From contig CANGCZ010000007.1 of NCBI GenBank assembly GCA_947452325.1, positions 1 through 19,612 of the forward strand: a stretch of DNA of 19,612 bases, given 5' to 3'. This stretch comes from Comamonadaceae bacterium. Lineage in GTDB: Bacteria > Pseudomonadota > Gammaproteobacteria > Burkholderiales > Burkholderiaceae_C. This document shows, one piece after another, positions 7,794 through 15,416 of this stretch. A program made the translations under genes and the position numbers. Below the pieces are notes generated by a model that did not search any database, was not told the origin of the DNA, and was given only the letters and a program-made list of their open reading frames with translations. Positions within the stretch are counted from its first letter, which is position 1, and the number at the start of each line of letters is the position of its first letter.

Positions 7794-8438
7794 ATGAAGA
7801 TTCATGCAGACCCCATCACGGTCAACTGTAAAAAAGTATTGGCCGGACTGGATTTGATCGGTGCCGCTTATGAACTGGTCCACGTGGACTATTTCAAAGG
7901 TGAGCAAAAAGAAAAACCTTACATCACACTCAATCCGAACGCCTCTGTGCCCGCCATGGTCGACGGCGACTTTGTGTTGTGGGAATCGAATGCGATTCTT
8001 CAATACGCCGCAGACAAAACCTGTAACCACGCGGTTTATCCCAAAGATTTGAAAACCCGGGCCGACATCAACCGCTGGTTGTTGTGGGAATCTTCCAGTT
8101 GGTTCCCCAGCTGTTATGTCTATCTCGTGGAGAACTGTGTGAAACCTTTGCTTGGCGGCGAAGCAGACCCTGCGGTGATCGCAGCCCAAGACGCGCAATT
8201 CCACAAACTGGCCTCGATTCTGGACGAGCGTTTGTCTCACCACACATGGGTTGCAGGTGACCATGTGACGATTGCGGATATCGCCCTGGCTGCCCCTATG
8301 CATTTGCACGGTTGGCAGCAACTGCCACTCGACAATCACCGGCATTTAAAGCGTTGGCTCACCACTGCGGTTGAAGGTCTCCCCTGCTGGCAGAAAACCA
8401 TGGTGTACCAAGGCTTTACCACCCAGAAACCTGTCTGA
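7794..8438 (+). CDS. Glutathione S-transferase family protein
   Basis: A 214-residue cytosolic GST. The thioredoxin-like N-terminal domain (1-80) has a DPITVNCKKV segment where the catalytic Ser/Cys normally lies (T9, N11, C12 are candidates), the cis-proline region SVP (51-53) and the glutathione-binding WES pair E64-S65. The helical C-terminal domain includes the folding motif GDHVTIADIALAAP. AAGGAG at 7783-7788, five bases before the ATG, is a strong ribosome-binding site. It is the first gene of a plus-strand unit with two CmcJ/NvfI-like oxygenases starting 17 bases after its stop. The context suggests it conjugates, isomerises or deglutathionylates a substrate or product of those oxygenases. 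That is inference; a general detoxification role is also possible. Confidence 0.9.
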   Translation: MKIHADPITVNCKKVLAGLDLIGAAYELVHVDYFKGEQKEKPYITLNPNASVPAMVDGDFVLWESNAILQYAADKTCNHAVYPKDLKTRADINRWLLWESSSWFPSCYVYLVENCVKPLLGGEADPAVIAAQDAQFHKLASILDERLSHHTWVAGDHVTIADIALAAPMHLHGWQQLPLDNHRHLKRWLTTAVEGLPCWQKTMVYQGFTTQKPV

Positions 8439-8455
8439 TAACGGATTACACGACG

Positions 8456-9271
8456 ATGTCTTCGACCACTGTACGCGCCACGCTGAATTACTCTGTTGAC
8501 AATGGCATACCGCCGGATTATTACTTTTACGATCCGGGTCCGGAGGTGAAACTCAATCCTCCTGGCACCGATGCTCATGAAGTAACTATTCATGATGCCT
8601 GGTCTCAACAGCGCAATCTCAGTGCTGACAAAGAGGGGTTCGAGCTGCACGAGTTCGACCCCTCCTTCAAAGATTTCGATCACGATGACTTGATCAAGCA
8701 GGTGTTCTACCAACAAGTGATTGATTTTGTGAAGCGGCATACAGGGGCGAAGCGCGTCGTGGTGTTTGACCACACCATACGCAAACGCCTGCCAGCCGAT
8801 TTGAAAGCGCAAACCGAGGTGCAGCGCCCGGCCGTGTTGCTGGTGCACAGTGACTACACCATCAACAGCGGTCCGCAGCGCGTGCTCGACATCGTGCCAG
8901 AGGACGCAGAGGATTTGCTCAAGCGGCGTGTGGCCTTTTTCAATGTGTGGAAGCCACTTTACCGTCGGGTGGAAGAATTGCCATTGGCCATGTGCGACGC
9001 CAGCACCCACAATACCGAGGACATGCTGCGCATGGACTTGAAATACCGCGAACGCACTGGCGAAATTTATGTGATGCGCTATTCGCCCAAACACCGCTGG
9101 ATGTATTTTCCTTTCATGGAACCCAACCAAGCCTTGATACTTAAAACGTATGACTCTGAAGTTGACGGACGCTGTCGCTTCATGGGGCATTCAGCCTTTG
9201 AGCATCCGGATACCGCACAAGACGCTCAAAAAAGAGAAAGCATAGAAGTCCGAACCATGGCATTTTTTTAG
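8456..9271 (+). CDS. CmcJ/NvfI-family oxidoreductase, copy 1 (likely Fe(II)/2-oxoglutarate-type)
   Basis: A 271-residue protein of the family containing cephamycin CmcJ, fungal NvfI, AsaB-like hydroxylases and gibberellin GA4 desaturase. Visible family landmarks are VFDHTIRKR (103-111), VHSDYTINSGP (130-140), HRWMYFPFM (213-221) and GHSAFEHP (244-251), with RESIEVR (260-266) near the end. The likely iron triad is H131-x-D133 plus a later histidine. H245 is favoured because R260-x-S262 follows it at the distance seen for the 2-oxoglutarate-binding RxS of other 2OG oxygenases; H213 is the alternative. No signal peptide, so cytoplasmic. The start has only a weak ribosome-binding site, but the gene follows the GST stop by 17 bases and is probably translated from the same message. 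The substrate is unknown. Confidence 0.82.
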   Translation: MSSTTVRATLNYSVDNGIPPDYYFYDPGPEVKLNPPGTDAHEVTIHDAWSQQRNLSADKEGFELHEFDPSFKDFDHDDLIKQVFYQQVIDFVKRHTGAKRVVVFDHTIRKRLPADLKAQTEVQRPAVLLVHSDYTINSGPQRVLDIVPEDAEDLLKRRVAFFNVWKPLYRRVEELPLAMCDASTHNTEDMLRMDLKYRERTGEIYVMRYSPKHRWMYFPFMEPNQALILKTYDSEVDGRCRFMGHSAFEHPDTAQDAQKRESIEVRTMAFF

Positions 9272-9279
9272 GCCTTGGT

Positions 9280-10119
9280 GTGGATACCGCCGCGCAAGCG
9301 CTGCTGAACTACCTGGAGCCGACGGGTCAGCCTTTGCATACCTACAGCTATGACCCGCCAGACGGCAGTCCTCGCTTTAACGGCAGACTCAAACAGCATT
9401 TGGTACAGGTACACAATGCGCGTCGACTGCATACAAGCAACACACTGAATGCCCACGGTTTCACCTTGGCGCATGCGCCAAGCGCGGTCACAGATTTCTG
9501 GAACCCAAACCAGGTGTGCGAAACCTACTACGCCGAGTCTGCTCGCTTGTTGATGCAATTGACCGGCGCGCGGCAAGCGCTGGTGTTTGACCATACGCTG
9601 CGCCGCCGTGCGCCACACAGACCCCAGCTTGATGGCACCGGCGGCTCTTTCAGTACAGTGCGTGAACCGGTAGGACGTGTGCATCTGGATTTCACACCCC
9701 ACAGCGGTCCTGTGCGCATACGCCAGGTTTTGGGTCTGCCTGCGTACGAGCCACTTGAATTGCAGCGTTATGTGATTTACGGTATGTGGCGATGTATCAA
9801 CAATGATCCGCTGGAAGATGCACCGCTGGCACTTGCTGATGGCATTAGCGTGAACAAGTCAGATCTGGTTCCTAACCGGCTGATATACCCAGACCGCATC
9901 GGAGAAACTTATGCCATCACACACCACATGTCACACCGCTGGTTTTACTTTCCGCGTCAAACCCGAGACGAAGTTGTTGTCTTCAGACATTTTTCTGGCA
10001 GTGATGTGATTGACAACACCAACACCTCAGTAGCTCACAGCGCAATAGAAGAGCCGCAGTCGTATGTCAATCCACAGCCTCGCCAAAGCATAGAGTTGCG
10101 AGTGCTCGCGGTTTTTTAA
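9280..10119 (+). CDS. CmcJ/NvfI-family oxidoreductase, copy 2
   Basis: A 279-residue paralogue of the preceding gene, clearly diverged (roughly a third identical by eye) but keeping the same landmarks: LVFDHTLRRR (101-110), VHLDFTPHSGP (134-144), SHRWFYFP (218-225), AHSAIEEP (252-259) and RQSIELR (268-274). Candidate iron ligands are H135, D137 and H253, and the candidate 2-oxoglutarate site is R268-x-S270. Both copies therefore look catalytically intact, and this is not a decaying duplicate. The start is a GTG eight bases after the stop of copy 1, with AGG at the stop as a weak ribosome-binding site, so tight co-translation is likely. The pair may act on successive intermediates or as a heteromer; nothing in the sequence decides this. 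Confidence 0.8.
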   Translation: MDTAAQALLNYLEPTGQPLHTYSYDPPDGSPRFNGRLKQHLVQVHNARRLHTSNTLNAHGFTLAHAPSAVTDFWNPNQVCETYYAESARLLMQLTGARQALVFDHTLRRRAPHRPQLDGTGGSFSTVREPVGRVHLDFTPHSGPVRIRQVLGLPAYEPLELQRYVIYGMWRCINNDPLEDAPLALADGISVNKSDLVPNRLIYPDRIGETYAITHHMSHRWFYFPRQTRDEVVVFRHFSGSDVIDNTNTSVAHSAIEEPQSYVNPQPRQSIELRVLAVF

Positions 10120-10137
10120 AAGCATAGCTTTAAGGCA

Positions 10138-10219
10138 ACAAGCCGAATTGACTGTTTGCTGCTCTGGCTGATGCTGGTGCTGATTCGAACCCGCCCTTAC
10201 ACACGGCTTGTCAATCGGC
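10138..10219. repeat. Nested inverted repeats in the gap between convergent genes
   Basis: ACAAGCCG (10138-10145) is a perfect inverted copy of CGGCTTGT (10204-10211). An overlapping pair, GCCGAATTGAC (10143-10153) and GTCAATCGGC (10210-10219), also matches with one bulged base. The right arms run into the 3' end of the LysR gene. No T-run is attached, so this may be a weak bidirectional terminator or a remnant; it fills the 91-base gap after copy 2 of the oxygenase. Confidence 0.35.
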
Positions 10220-11104
10220 AGCCACATGACTCAGCAGATGCGCTTTGAAAGCTTGTGCAATCGGTGCCAATTGTTTTTTGGCGGGATGCACGATATGCCA
10301 GTGCGTCATCACCGGAAAACCTTTGACATTGATGACGGCGACGCCGTGTTCCTTGGTCAGCCCATGCAACGAATGCTTTGACACCACACCTATACCTAAG
10401 CCGCCAGCCACCGCTTCCTTGATGGCCTCATTGCTGCCAAGTTCCATGCGTATGTCGGGGCGGAACTTGTGCTTTTGAAAATGCCTATCAGCTGACATGC
10501 GCGTGCCAGAGCCTTTTTCGCGCAAGATGAAACGCTTGTCTGCCAGCGCAGAAAGTGAGATGGTCTTTTGTTTGGACAAAGGATCCCTGGTAGCTGCAAT
10601 GGGAACCAGTGGGTTGACCATGAACACCTCATCGGCCAGATCCATATCTACAGGCGGTTGAGACATGATGTAGAGATCGTCAAGGTTGTCTCGCATGCGT
10701 TTGACCACGCCGTCGCGGTTGAGGATTTCCAAAGAGACATCGATGTCAGGAAATTTTTTACAAAACCCGCCAATGAGTCTGGGCATGAAATATTTGGCCG
10801 TGCTGACCACCGCCACTTTGAGTTTGCCGCGCGTCAGGCCCCGGGTGGCATCGACGTTTTGCGCAAACACCTCCCAACAACCGAGCATGTCGCGCGCTGT
10901 TTTGGCCAGATCTTGTCCCGTCTGCGTCAAGTAGATTTTTTTTGAAATCACTTCGTACAAAGGCAGACCGACCGCCAGGGTGATTTCTTTCAATTGCATG
11001 GATGCGGTCGGCTGCGTCACATGCATGGCTTTGGCCGCTGCGCTGACGCTACCGGTATCTGCCAAGGCAAGAAACAGTTTGAGTTGACGAAAACTGATAT
11101 GCAT
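10211..11104 (-). CDS. LysR-family transcriptional regulator (CbbR-like)
   Basis: A 297-residue LysR-type regulator. The DNA-binding domain is at residues 4-62 (FRQLKLFLALADTGSVSAAA, then TQPTASMQLKEI), a pattern shared with CbbR/CysB-side LysR proteins. The effector domain begins near residue 88 and includes EAVAGGLGIGVVSKHSL. An ATG 24 bases further upstream (11128) is in frame, but the ATG at 11104 has AGGA eight bases ahead and starts directly at the conserved MHISFRQL, so it is preferred. The gene is divergent from the SbtA-like permease, and a T-N11-A box lies between them. CbbR-type regulators control carbon fixation and bicarbonate uptake in autotrophs, but no Rubisco genes are here, so that link is only suggestive. 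Confidence 0.92.
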   Translation of the reverse strand: MHISFRQLKLFLALADTGSVSAAAKAMHVTQPTASMQLKEITLAVGLPLYEVISKKIYLTQTGQDLAKTARDMLGCWEVFAQNVDATRGLTRGKLKVAVVSTAKYFMPRLIGGFCKKFPDIDVSLEILNRDGVVKRMRDNLDDLYIMSQPPVDMDLADEVFMVNPLVPIAATRDPLSKQKTISLSALADKRFILREKGSGTRMSADRHFQKHKFRPDIRMELGSNEAIKEAVAGGLGIGVVSKHSLHGLTKEHGVAVINVKGFPVMTHWHIVHPAKKQLAPIAQAFKAHLLSHVAAD

Positions 11105-11141
11105 AGGTATTTTCCTATAGATAACCATTTAAATATCGATT

Positions 11142-11156
11142 TTACAAAATATGTAA
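11142..11156. promoter_or_regulatory. Candidate LysR box, TTAC-N7-GTAA (T-N11-A)
   Basis: TTAC (11142-11145) and GTAA (11153-11156) are perfect inverted repeats around AAAATAT, giving the canonical LysR T-N11-A with dyad symmetry. It is the clearest operator-like element in the 87-base divergent gap between the LysR start and the permease start. The gap is AT-rich compared with its surroundings; I could not settle the -35/-10 elements for either gene. Confidence 0.5.
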
Positions 11157-11191
11157 CCCCTCCTAGCATCACATTACAGGAGTTCAAACAC

Positions 11192-12202
11192 ATGCAAAAT
11201 CTACTTGATCCAGCCATACTGTTTTTTGTCTTTGGTGCGATTGCCGGTACGCTGAAATCCAATCTGGAAATCCCGCCTGCCATTTCACGCTTTTTATCGC
11301 TTTACCTGTTGATGGCCTTGGGCTTGAAAGGTGGATTTGCCCTGTCTCGCTCAGGCTTGACGCAGGAGGTTGCTGCCAGTTTGGCTTGCGCTGTTGCATT
11401 GGCCATCATCGTTCCCATCATTGGTTACTTGTTGCTCAAACGCTTTTTAAATAGTTTTGATGCCGCTGCTGTGGCCGCCACCTACGGCTCTGTCAGTGCA
11501 GTGACTTTTGTGACCGCCGTGCAATACCTTGACAACCACGGCATCGCCTATGGCGGCCACATGGCCGCAGCCATGGCATTGATGGAATCACCCGCCATCA
11601 TCATGGCGGTGCTGCTGGCCAACACCCTCAGACAACAATCATTGGCCTCAGTTGCTATGCAAGCGGGTGCAGGTGCTGCAGTGCTGACAGTCAACCCCAA
11701 GCACCACCCAGCGCCACTCAAAAAAATCCTGCATGAATCTTTTACCGACGGAGCACAACTGCTGTTGCTCGGAGCCATGCTGGTCGGACTGTTGTCAGGC
11801 GAAGCCGGCAAAACAGCCATGCAACCTTATTCGGGCGATTTGTTCAAAGGCATGCTGGCTTTTTTCCTGTTGGACATGGGATTGATGACCGCACGCAATG
11901 CCAATCAACTCAAAGGGATGTCTCTGGGATTGTTGTTTTATGCAGTGACCGCGCCTTTGCTTCATGCAGGTCTGGCCTTGTGCCTGGCGTTGCTGGCGGG
12001 CCTGGGTCGGGGCGATGCCACCTTGTTGATGGTGCTGGCCGCCAGTGCTTCTTACATCGCGGTACCAGCCGTGTTGCGCACAGCGCTCCCGGAAGCCAAA
12101 CCCTCGCTTTATTTCGGCATGTCGCTGGGCATTACCTTTCCTTTGAATCTTTTGATCGGAATTCCCTTGTATGCAAGTGTGGCTGAGCAGTATTTTTTAT
12201 AA
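11192..12202 (+). CDS. SbtA-type sodium-dependent bicarbonate transport family permease
   Basis: A 336-residue inner-membrane protein with about ten predicted helices in two repeats around a central loop (about 150-185). SbtA-family landmarks are LEIPPAISRFLSLYLLMALG (25-44) with GLKGG at 44-48, YGSVSAVTF (98-106), and the C-terminal ASASYIAVPAVLRTALPEA (284-302) leading to SLGITFPLNLLIGIPLY. Family members import bicarbonate with sodium in cyanobacteria; in heterotrophic proteobacteria the substrate is largely untested. An in-frame reading from 10994 would lie inside the LysR gene and is rejected. The ATG at 11192 has AGGAG at 11178-11182 with nine-base spacing. No PII-like sbtB gene follows; a DUF6671-like gene does, its ribosome-binding site overlapping this stop codon. 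The LysR divergently upstream probably regulates both. Confidence 0.85.
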   Translation: MQNLLDPAILFFVFGAIAGTLKSNLEIPPAISRFLSLYLLMALGLKGGFALSRSGLTQEVAASLACAVALAIIVPIIGYLLLKRFLNSFDAAAVAATYGSVSAVTFVTAVQYLDNHGIAYGGHMAAAMALMESPAIIMAVLLANTLRQQSLASVAMQAGAGAAVLTVNPKHHPAPLKKILHESFTDGAQLLLLGAMLVGLLSGEAGKTAMQPYSGDLFKGMLAFFLLDMGLMTARNANQLKGMSLGLLFYAVTAPLLHAGLALCLALLAGLGRGDATLLMVLAASASYIAVPAVLRTALPEAKPSLYFGMSLGITFPLNLLIGIPLYASVAEQYFL

Positions 12203-12211
12203 GGAGCCAAT

Positions 12212-13057
12212 ATGATGATTGACTACAAAAAGAGAAAGATTTCATTGCTGACCAACCACGGCAAAGAGCGGATCATTGCCCCTGTATTAGAACGCACGCT
12301 AGGCTGTCAGGTTGAGCGACTGCAGGACTGTGACACCAATCAGTTCGGCAGTTTTGATCGCTTGACGCCAAGGGCTGGTACACAGTTACAAACCGCAAGA
12401 AGAAAAGCGCAATTCGCCATCGACTTCAGCTCTCATACCGCCGGTATCGCCAGTGAAGGGGCATTCACTGTCGACCCGTTTTCCGGATTCATGCCATGGA
12501 ACATTGAAATGGTTTTGTTCCTGGATGACTTACACGGCCTTGAAGTGGTTGGCACAGCACAAGGCAGCGGGATGAACTTGAGTAAATCGGTCAGAGACTT
12601 TGACAGTCTGATGGAATTTGCTGTTGATGCCGGTTTTCCCTCACATCACTTGATGCTCAGATCGCAAAACGCCAGCGATCCAAGGGTGATCAAGGGGATT
12701 CAGGACACAGATACTTTGAAATCGGCATTCATTCACGCCTTGATGGAGTCAAGTAATGGCAAAGTCTTTGTGGAAAACGATTTGCGCGCCTATTGCAACC
12801 CCACCCGCCGCTTGATGATTGAACAGGCCACAGAAGACCTCTCGCGCAAACTCTTGTCATTGTGCCCTGCATGTCAAATGCCAGGGTTCTGGAAAATCAA
12901 GTCAGAGCCTGATCTGACCTTCAGCGCAGGCAACTCACCTGCCCGCGAATTTGCATATGAAATCTGGCAATGTCAGCATTGTCAATGCACCAACCGTCAG
13001 GCGACATCTCAAACACCGGAGACTGACTCCAGAGTATGTGACAACAGCAATCCATAA
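12212..13057 (+). CDS. DUF6671-like protein with C-terminal zinc-ribbon-like cysteines
   Basis: A 281-residue cytoplasmic protein of unknown biochemical role that matches my recollection of the DUF6671 family. Conserved-looking blocks are LLTNHGKERIIAPVLE (12-27), GIASEGAF (78-85), a VENDLRAYCNPTRR stretch (187-200) and CPACQMPGFW (218-227). A CxxC at 218-221 and CQHC at 254-257 make a plausible zinc ribbon. The charged and polar blocks (E82, E188, D190, R192, N196, R199) look like a possible active or ligand site. There are no membrane segments. AAGGAG at 12201-12206, five bases ahead of the ATG, overlaps the permease stop, so translation is probably coupled to it. A regulator or partner of the permease is one reading; an enzyme acting on the imported compound is another. 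ATG at 12215 is an equally possible start. Confidence 0.7.
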   Translation: MMIDYKKRKISLLTNHGKERIIAPVLERTLGCQVERLQDCDTNQFGSFDRLTPRAGTQLQTARRKAQFAIDFSSHTAGIASEGAFTVDPFSGFMPWNIEMVLFLDDLHGLEVVGTAQGSGMNLSKSVRDFDSLMEFAVDAGFPSHHLMLRSQNASDPRVIKGIQDTDTLKSAFIHALMESSNGKVFVENDLRAYCNPTRRLMIEQATEDLSRKLLSLCPACQMPGFWKIKSEPDLTFSAGNSPAREFAYEIWQCQHCQCTNRQATSQTPETDSRVCDNSNP

Positions 13058-13105
13058 GTGGCTCTATCATCTGCTGCTGCATTTCACATCACTCAGGAAC
13101 CACAG

Positions 13106-14431
13106 ATGATTCGCTATCTCAAGCGCGGCAAAGACGCTCAAACCAAATCCGACGCAGACGCCAAGGTGCGCGCCACGGTGGAATCCATTATTCAGGCCAT
13201 AGAGTCACGCGGCGATGAAGCGGTGCGCGAATTCAGCCGCCAATTCGACAACTGGGACCCCGCCGATTTCCGCCTCTCGCAGCAACAGATCGAGGCTGCC
13301 GTCAAATCGCTTTCGGCGCGCGAGATTGAAGACATACGCTTTGCCCAAACCCAGATCCGGGGATTCGCCCAGATTCAACGCGACAGCATGAAGGACGTGG
13401 AAGTTGAAACCTTGCCCGGCGTGGTGCTCGGTCATCGGCATATCCCGGTCAGTTCGGTGGGCTGCTATGTGCCCGGCGGTAAATACCCCATGATTGCGTC
13501 TGCCCACATGAGTGTGCTGACCGCCAAAGTGGCTGGAGTCAAGCGCATTGTGTCTACCGCGCCTGCATTTCAAGGCGCACCGCACCCGGCCATCGTCACC
13601 GCCATGCATTTCGCCGGTGCCGATGAAATCCTGACTCTTGGCGGCGTGCAAGCAGTCGCCGCCATGGCCATTGGTACCGCATCCATAGGCCAGGTTGACA
13701 TGCTGGTCGGCCCGGGCAATATGTACGTGGCCGAAGCCAAGCGGCAGTTGTATGGCCGCGTGGGTATTGATTTGTTTGCCGGCCCTACCGAAACCCTGGT
13801 GATTGCAGATGAAACCGTAGACGGTGAAATCTGCGCCGTCGATCTCTTGGGTCAGGCCGAACACGGTCCGACATCGCCTTCGGTGCTGCTGACCAACAGC
13901 GAAAAGCTGGCCAAAGACACCATGGCTGAAATCGCGCGCCAACTCACCCTGTTGCCGACCGCCGCCATTGCGGCGCAAAGCTGGGCCGAATTTGGTGAAG
14001 TCATCGTCTGCGACACCTACGAGGAAATGTTGGACAAAGCCAATGAAATCGCCTCTGAACACGTGCAAATCATGACCGCCAAAGACGCTTGGTTCGAAGC
14101 ACATATGCAAAACTACGGCGCGCTGTTTGTCGGCCCGCGCACCAATGTGTCTTTTGGCGACAAGGTCATAGGCACTAATCACACTCTGCCGACCAACAAA
14201 GCGGCCCGCTATACCGGCGGTTTGTGGGTAGGCAAGTTTTTAAAAACCTGTACCTACCAGCGTGTGCTGAGCGACGAGGCCAGTGCGTTGATCGGCGAAT
14301 ACTGTTCGCGTCTGTGTCACATGGAAAATTTCGCTGGTCACGGCGAACAAGCCAACATCCGCGTCAGACGCTACGGCAACCACGCCGAGGTGCCGTGGTA
14401 CCAACCGGTACCGGCTGCCAGCGACGCATAA
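13106..14431 (+). CDS. Histidinol-dehydrogenase-family NAD-dependent alcohol dehydrogenase (HpsN-like)
   Basis: A 441-residue HisD-family enzyme that would oxidise a primary alcohol to a carboxylate in two NAD+-dependent steps using zinc. Zinc-site and catalytic residues of E. coli HisD have counterparts: Q250 and H253 (GQAEHG), E318-H319 (ASEHVQ), D352 (GDKVIG) and H412 (AGHGEQ). The start MIRYLK and DLLGQAEHGPTSPS favour the catabolic branch represented by sulfopropanediol 3-dehydrogenase HpsN over biosynthetic hisD, and no his genes are nearby. AGGA at 13095-13098, eight bases before the ATG, selects this start over a GTG at 13058 that abuts the previous stop. It may be the third gene of the permease/DUF6671 unit (48-base gap). 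Its stop is ten bases from the convergent Bug gene. The exact substrate is uncertain. Confidence 0.85.
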   Translation: MIRYLKRGKDAQTKSDADAKVRATVESIIQAIESRGDEAVREFSRQFDNWDPADFRLSQQQIEAAVKSLSAREIEDIRFAQTQIRGFAQIQRDSMKDVEVETLPGVVLGHRHIPVSSVGCYVPGGKYPMIASAHMSVLTAKVAGVKRIVSTAPAFQGAPHPAIVTAMHFAGADEILTLGGVQAVAAMAIGTASIGQVDMLVGPGNMYVAEAKRQLYGRVGIDLFAGPTETLVIADETVDGEICAVDLLGQAEHGPTSPSVLLTNSEKLAKDTMAEIARQLTLLPTAAIAAQSWAEFGEVIVCDTYEEMLDKANEIASEHVQIMTAKDAWFEAHMQNYGALFVGPRTNVSFGDKVIGTNHTLPTNKAARYTGGLWVGKFLKTCTYQRVLSDEASALIGEYCSRLCHMENFAGHGEQANIRVRRYGNHAEVPWYQPVPAASDA

Positions 14432-14441
14432 AAAAGCGCTA

Positions 14442-15416
14442 TCAATCGGACTTGATGCCAGCGGCTTTCACAATGTGAGCGTAACGGGCCAAGTCTTTTT
14501 TGATCTCGTCGCCGAATTTTTGCGTACTGCCCGGCGTGGCGTAGATGCCGAAAGTCTTGAGCTTTTCCTTGACCTCGGCGTCTGTCAAAACAGCATTGAG
14601 TTCGGCGTTCAATCGCTCAAGCACTGCGCGCGGGGTTTTGACTGGCGCCATCAGCCCCACCCAGGAATTGATATCGACTTCGGGCACACCGCTTTCCATG
14701 AAGGTCGGCACCTGCGGCAAACTGCTGATGCGCTGCATACCGGTGATGGCCAGCGCATTCACTCGCCCTGATTTGATATGTTGCACCGCACCGGCCACTG
14801 CGACAAAACCCAGCGGAATATTGCCGCCCAGCACATCCACCAAGGCTTGACCGCCACCCTTGTAAGCCATGTGCGTCAGGTTAGCGCCGGTTTTTTGCTT
14901 AAAGAGTTCACCGGCCACATGGGCTGTACCGCCGCTGCCCGACGTACCGTAAAACATTCCCCCAGTCTGCGATTTGGACAAGGTGATTAATTCTTTGAGG
15001 TTTTTGGCGTTCACCCCGGGATGGGCCACCAGCACCAGCACCGCGTCGCCGATTTTTCCCACTGGCGCGAAATCGTTCACCGTGTCAAACGGCACTTTTT
15101 CAAACACATGTGGATTAATCACCATGGTGCCGTCAAAAGCCAACAACAAGGTGTGACCGTCAGGTTCGGCCAATGCCACCGCCTGGGTGCCGATGTTGCC
15201 CGAAGCACCGGCCTTGTTCTCTACCGTCACCTGCTGGCCGAGACGGCGTGTCAATTGATCGGCGATCACTCGTGCACTGGTGTCAGCCACACCGCCAGGC
15301 GCAAACGGCACGATCAGGCGCACCGGCTTGGACGGGTACGCCACCTGAGCACAAAGCGGTGTGCAAGCAACAAAGCACAGCCAACACAATGCACGCAGGC
15401 GCTGGTGAAAATTCAT
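14442..15416 (-). CDS. Bug-family (TctC) substrate-binding protein
   Basis: A second orphan tripartite-tricarboxylate-type receptor, 324 residues. The signal peptide is residues 1-23 (cut after TPLCA). The mature part begins QVAYPSKPVRLIVPFAPGG, then shows NKAGASGN, EPDGHTLL and YGTSGSGGTAHVAGELF, all hallmarks of the family. It is only distantly like the receptor at 5744, so this is not a recent duplicate. A reading beginning 23 codons earlier (15485) is rejected. The ATG at 15414-15416 shares its A with the TGA stop of the amidase (TGATG), implying translational coupling and a shared substrate: a compound imported or sensed here and hydrolysed by the amidase. tctA and tctB are absent from the window. 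Confidence 0.92.
   Translation of the reverse strand: MNFHQRLRALCWLCFVACTPLCAQVAYPSKPVRLIVPFAPGGVADTSARVIADQLTRRLGQQVTVENKAGASGNIGTQAVALAEPDGHTLLLAFDGTMVINPHVFEKVPFDTVNDFAPVGKIGDAVLVLVAHPGVNAKNLKELITLSKSQTGGMFYGTSGSGGTAHVAGELFKQKTGANLTHMAYKGGGQALVDVLGGNIPLGFVAVAGAVQHIKSGRVNALAITGMQRISSLPQVPTFMESGVPEVDINSWVGLMAPVKTPRAVLERLNAELNAVLTDAEVKEKLKTFGIYATPGSTQKFGDEIKKDLARYAHIVKAAGIKSD

Noticed and set aside
8336..9190. Antisense open frame (284 codons) opposite the first CmcJ/NvfI-like gene
   Set aside because: No recognisable domain, and it overlaps a well supported sense gene and the GST end.
10176..10200. tRNA T-loop-like sequence (GATTCGAACCCGCC) between convergent genes
   Set aside because: The flanking bases do not pair as a T-stem in either orientation and no acceptor or anticodon arm is present.
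10138..10211. Integron attC site
   Set aside because: The inverted repeats lack the RYYYAAC and GTTRRRY core sequences.
10994..11191. N-terminal extension of the permease reading frame by 66 residues
   Set aside because: It runs through the LysR gene on the other strand and lacks any transporter-like sequence; a good ribosome-binding site supports the ATG at 11192.
13058..13105. GTG start for the HisD-like gene directly abutting the DUF6671 stop
   Set aside because: The 16 extra residues are not family-like, and AGGA is well placed for the ATG at 13106.
13205..14182. Long antisense open frame (325 codons) opposite the HisD-like gene
   Set aside because: Its translation has His/Gly-rich composition typical of a shadow frame, and the sense gene has an intact active site.
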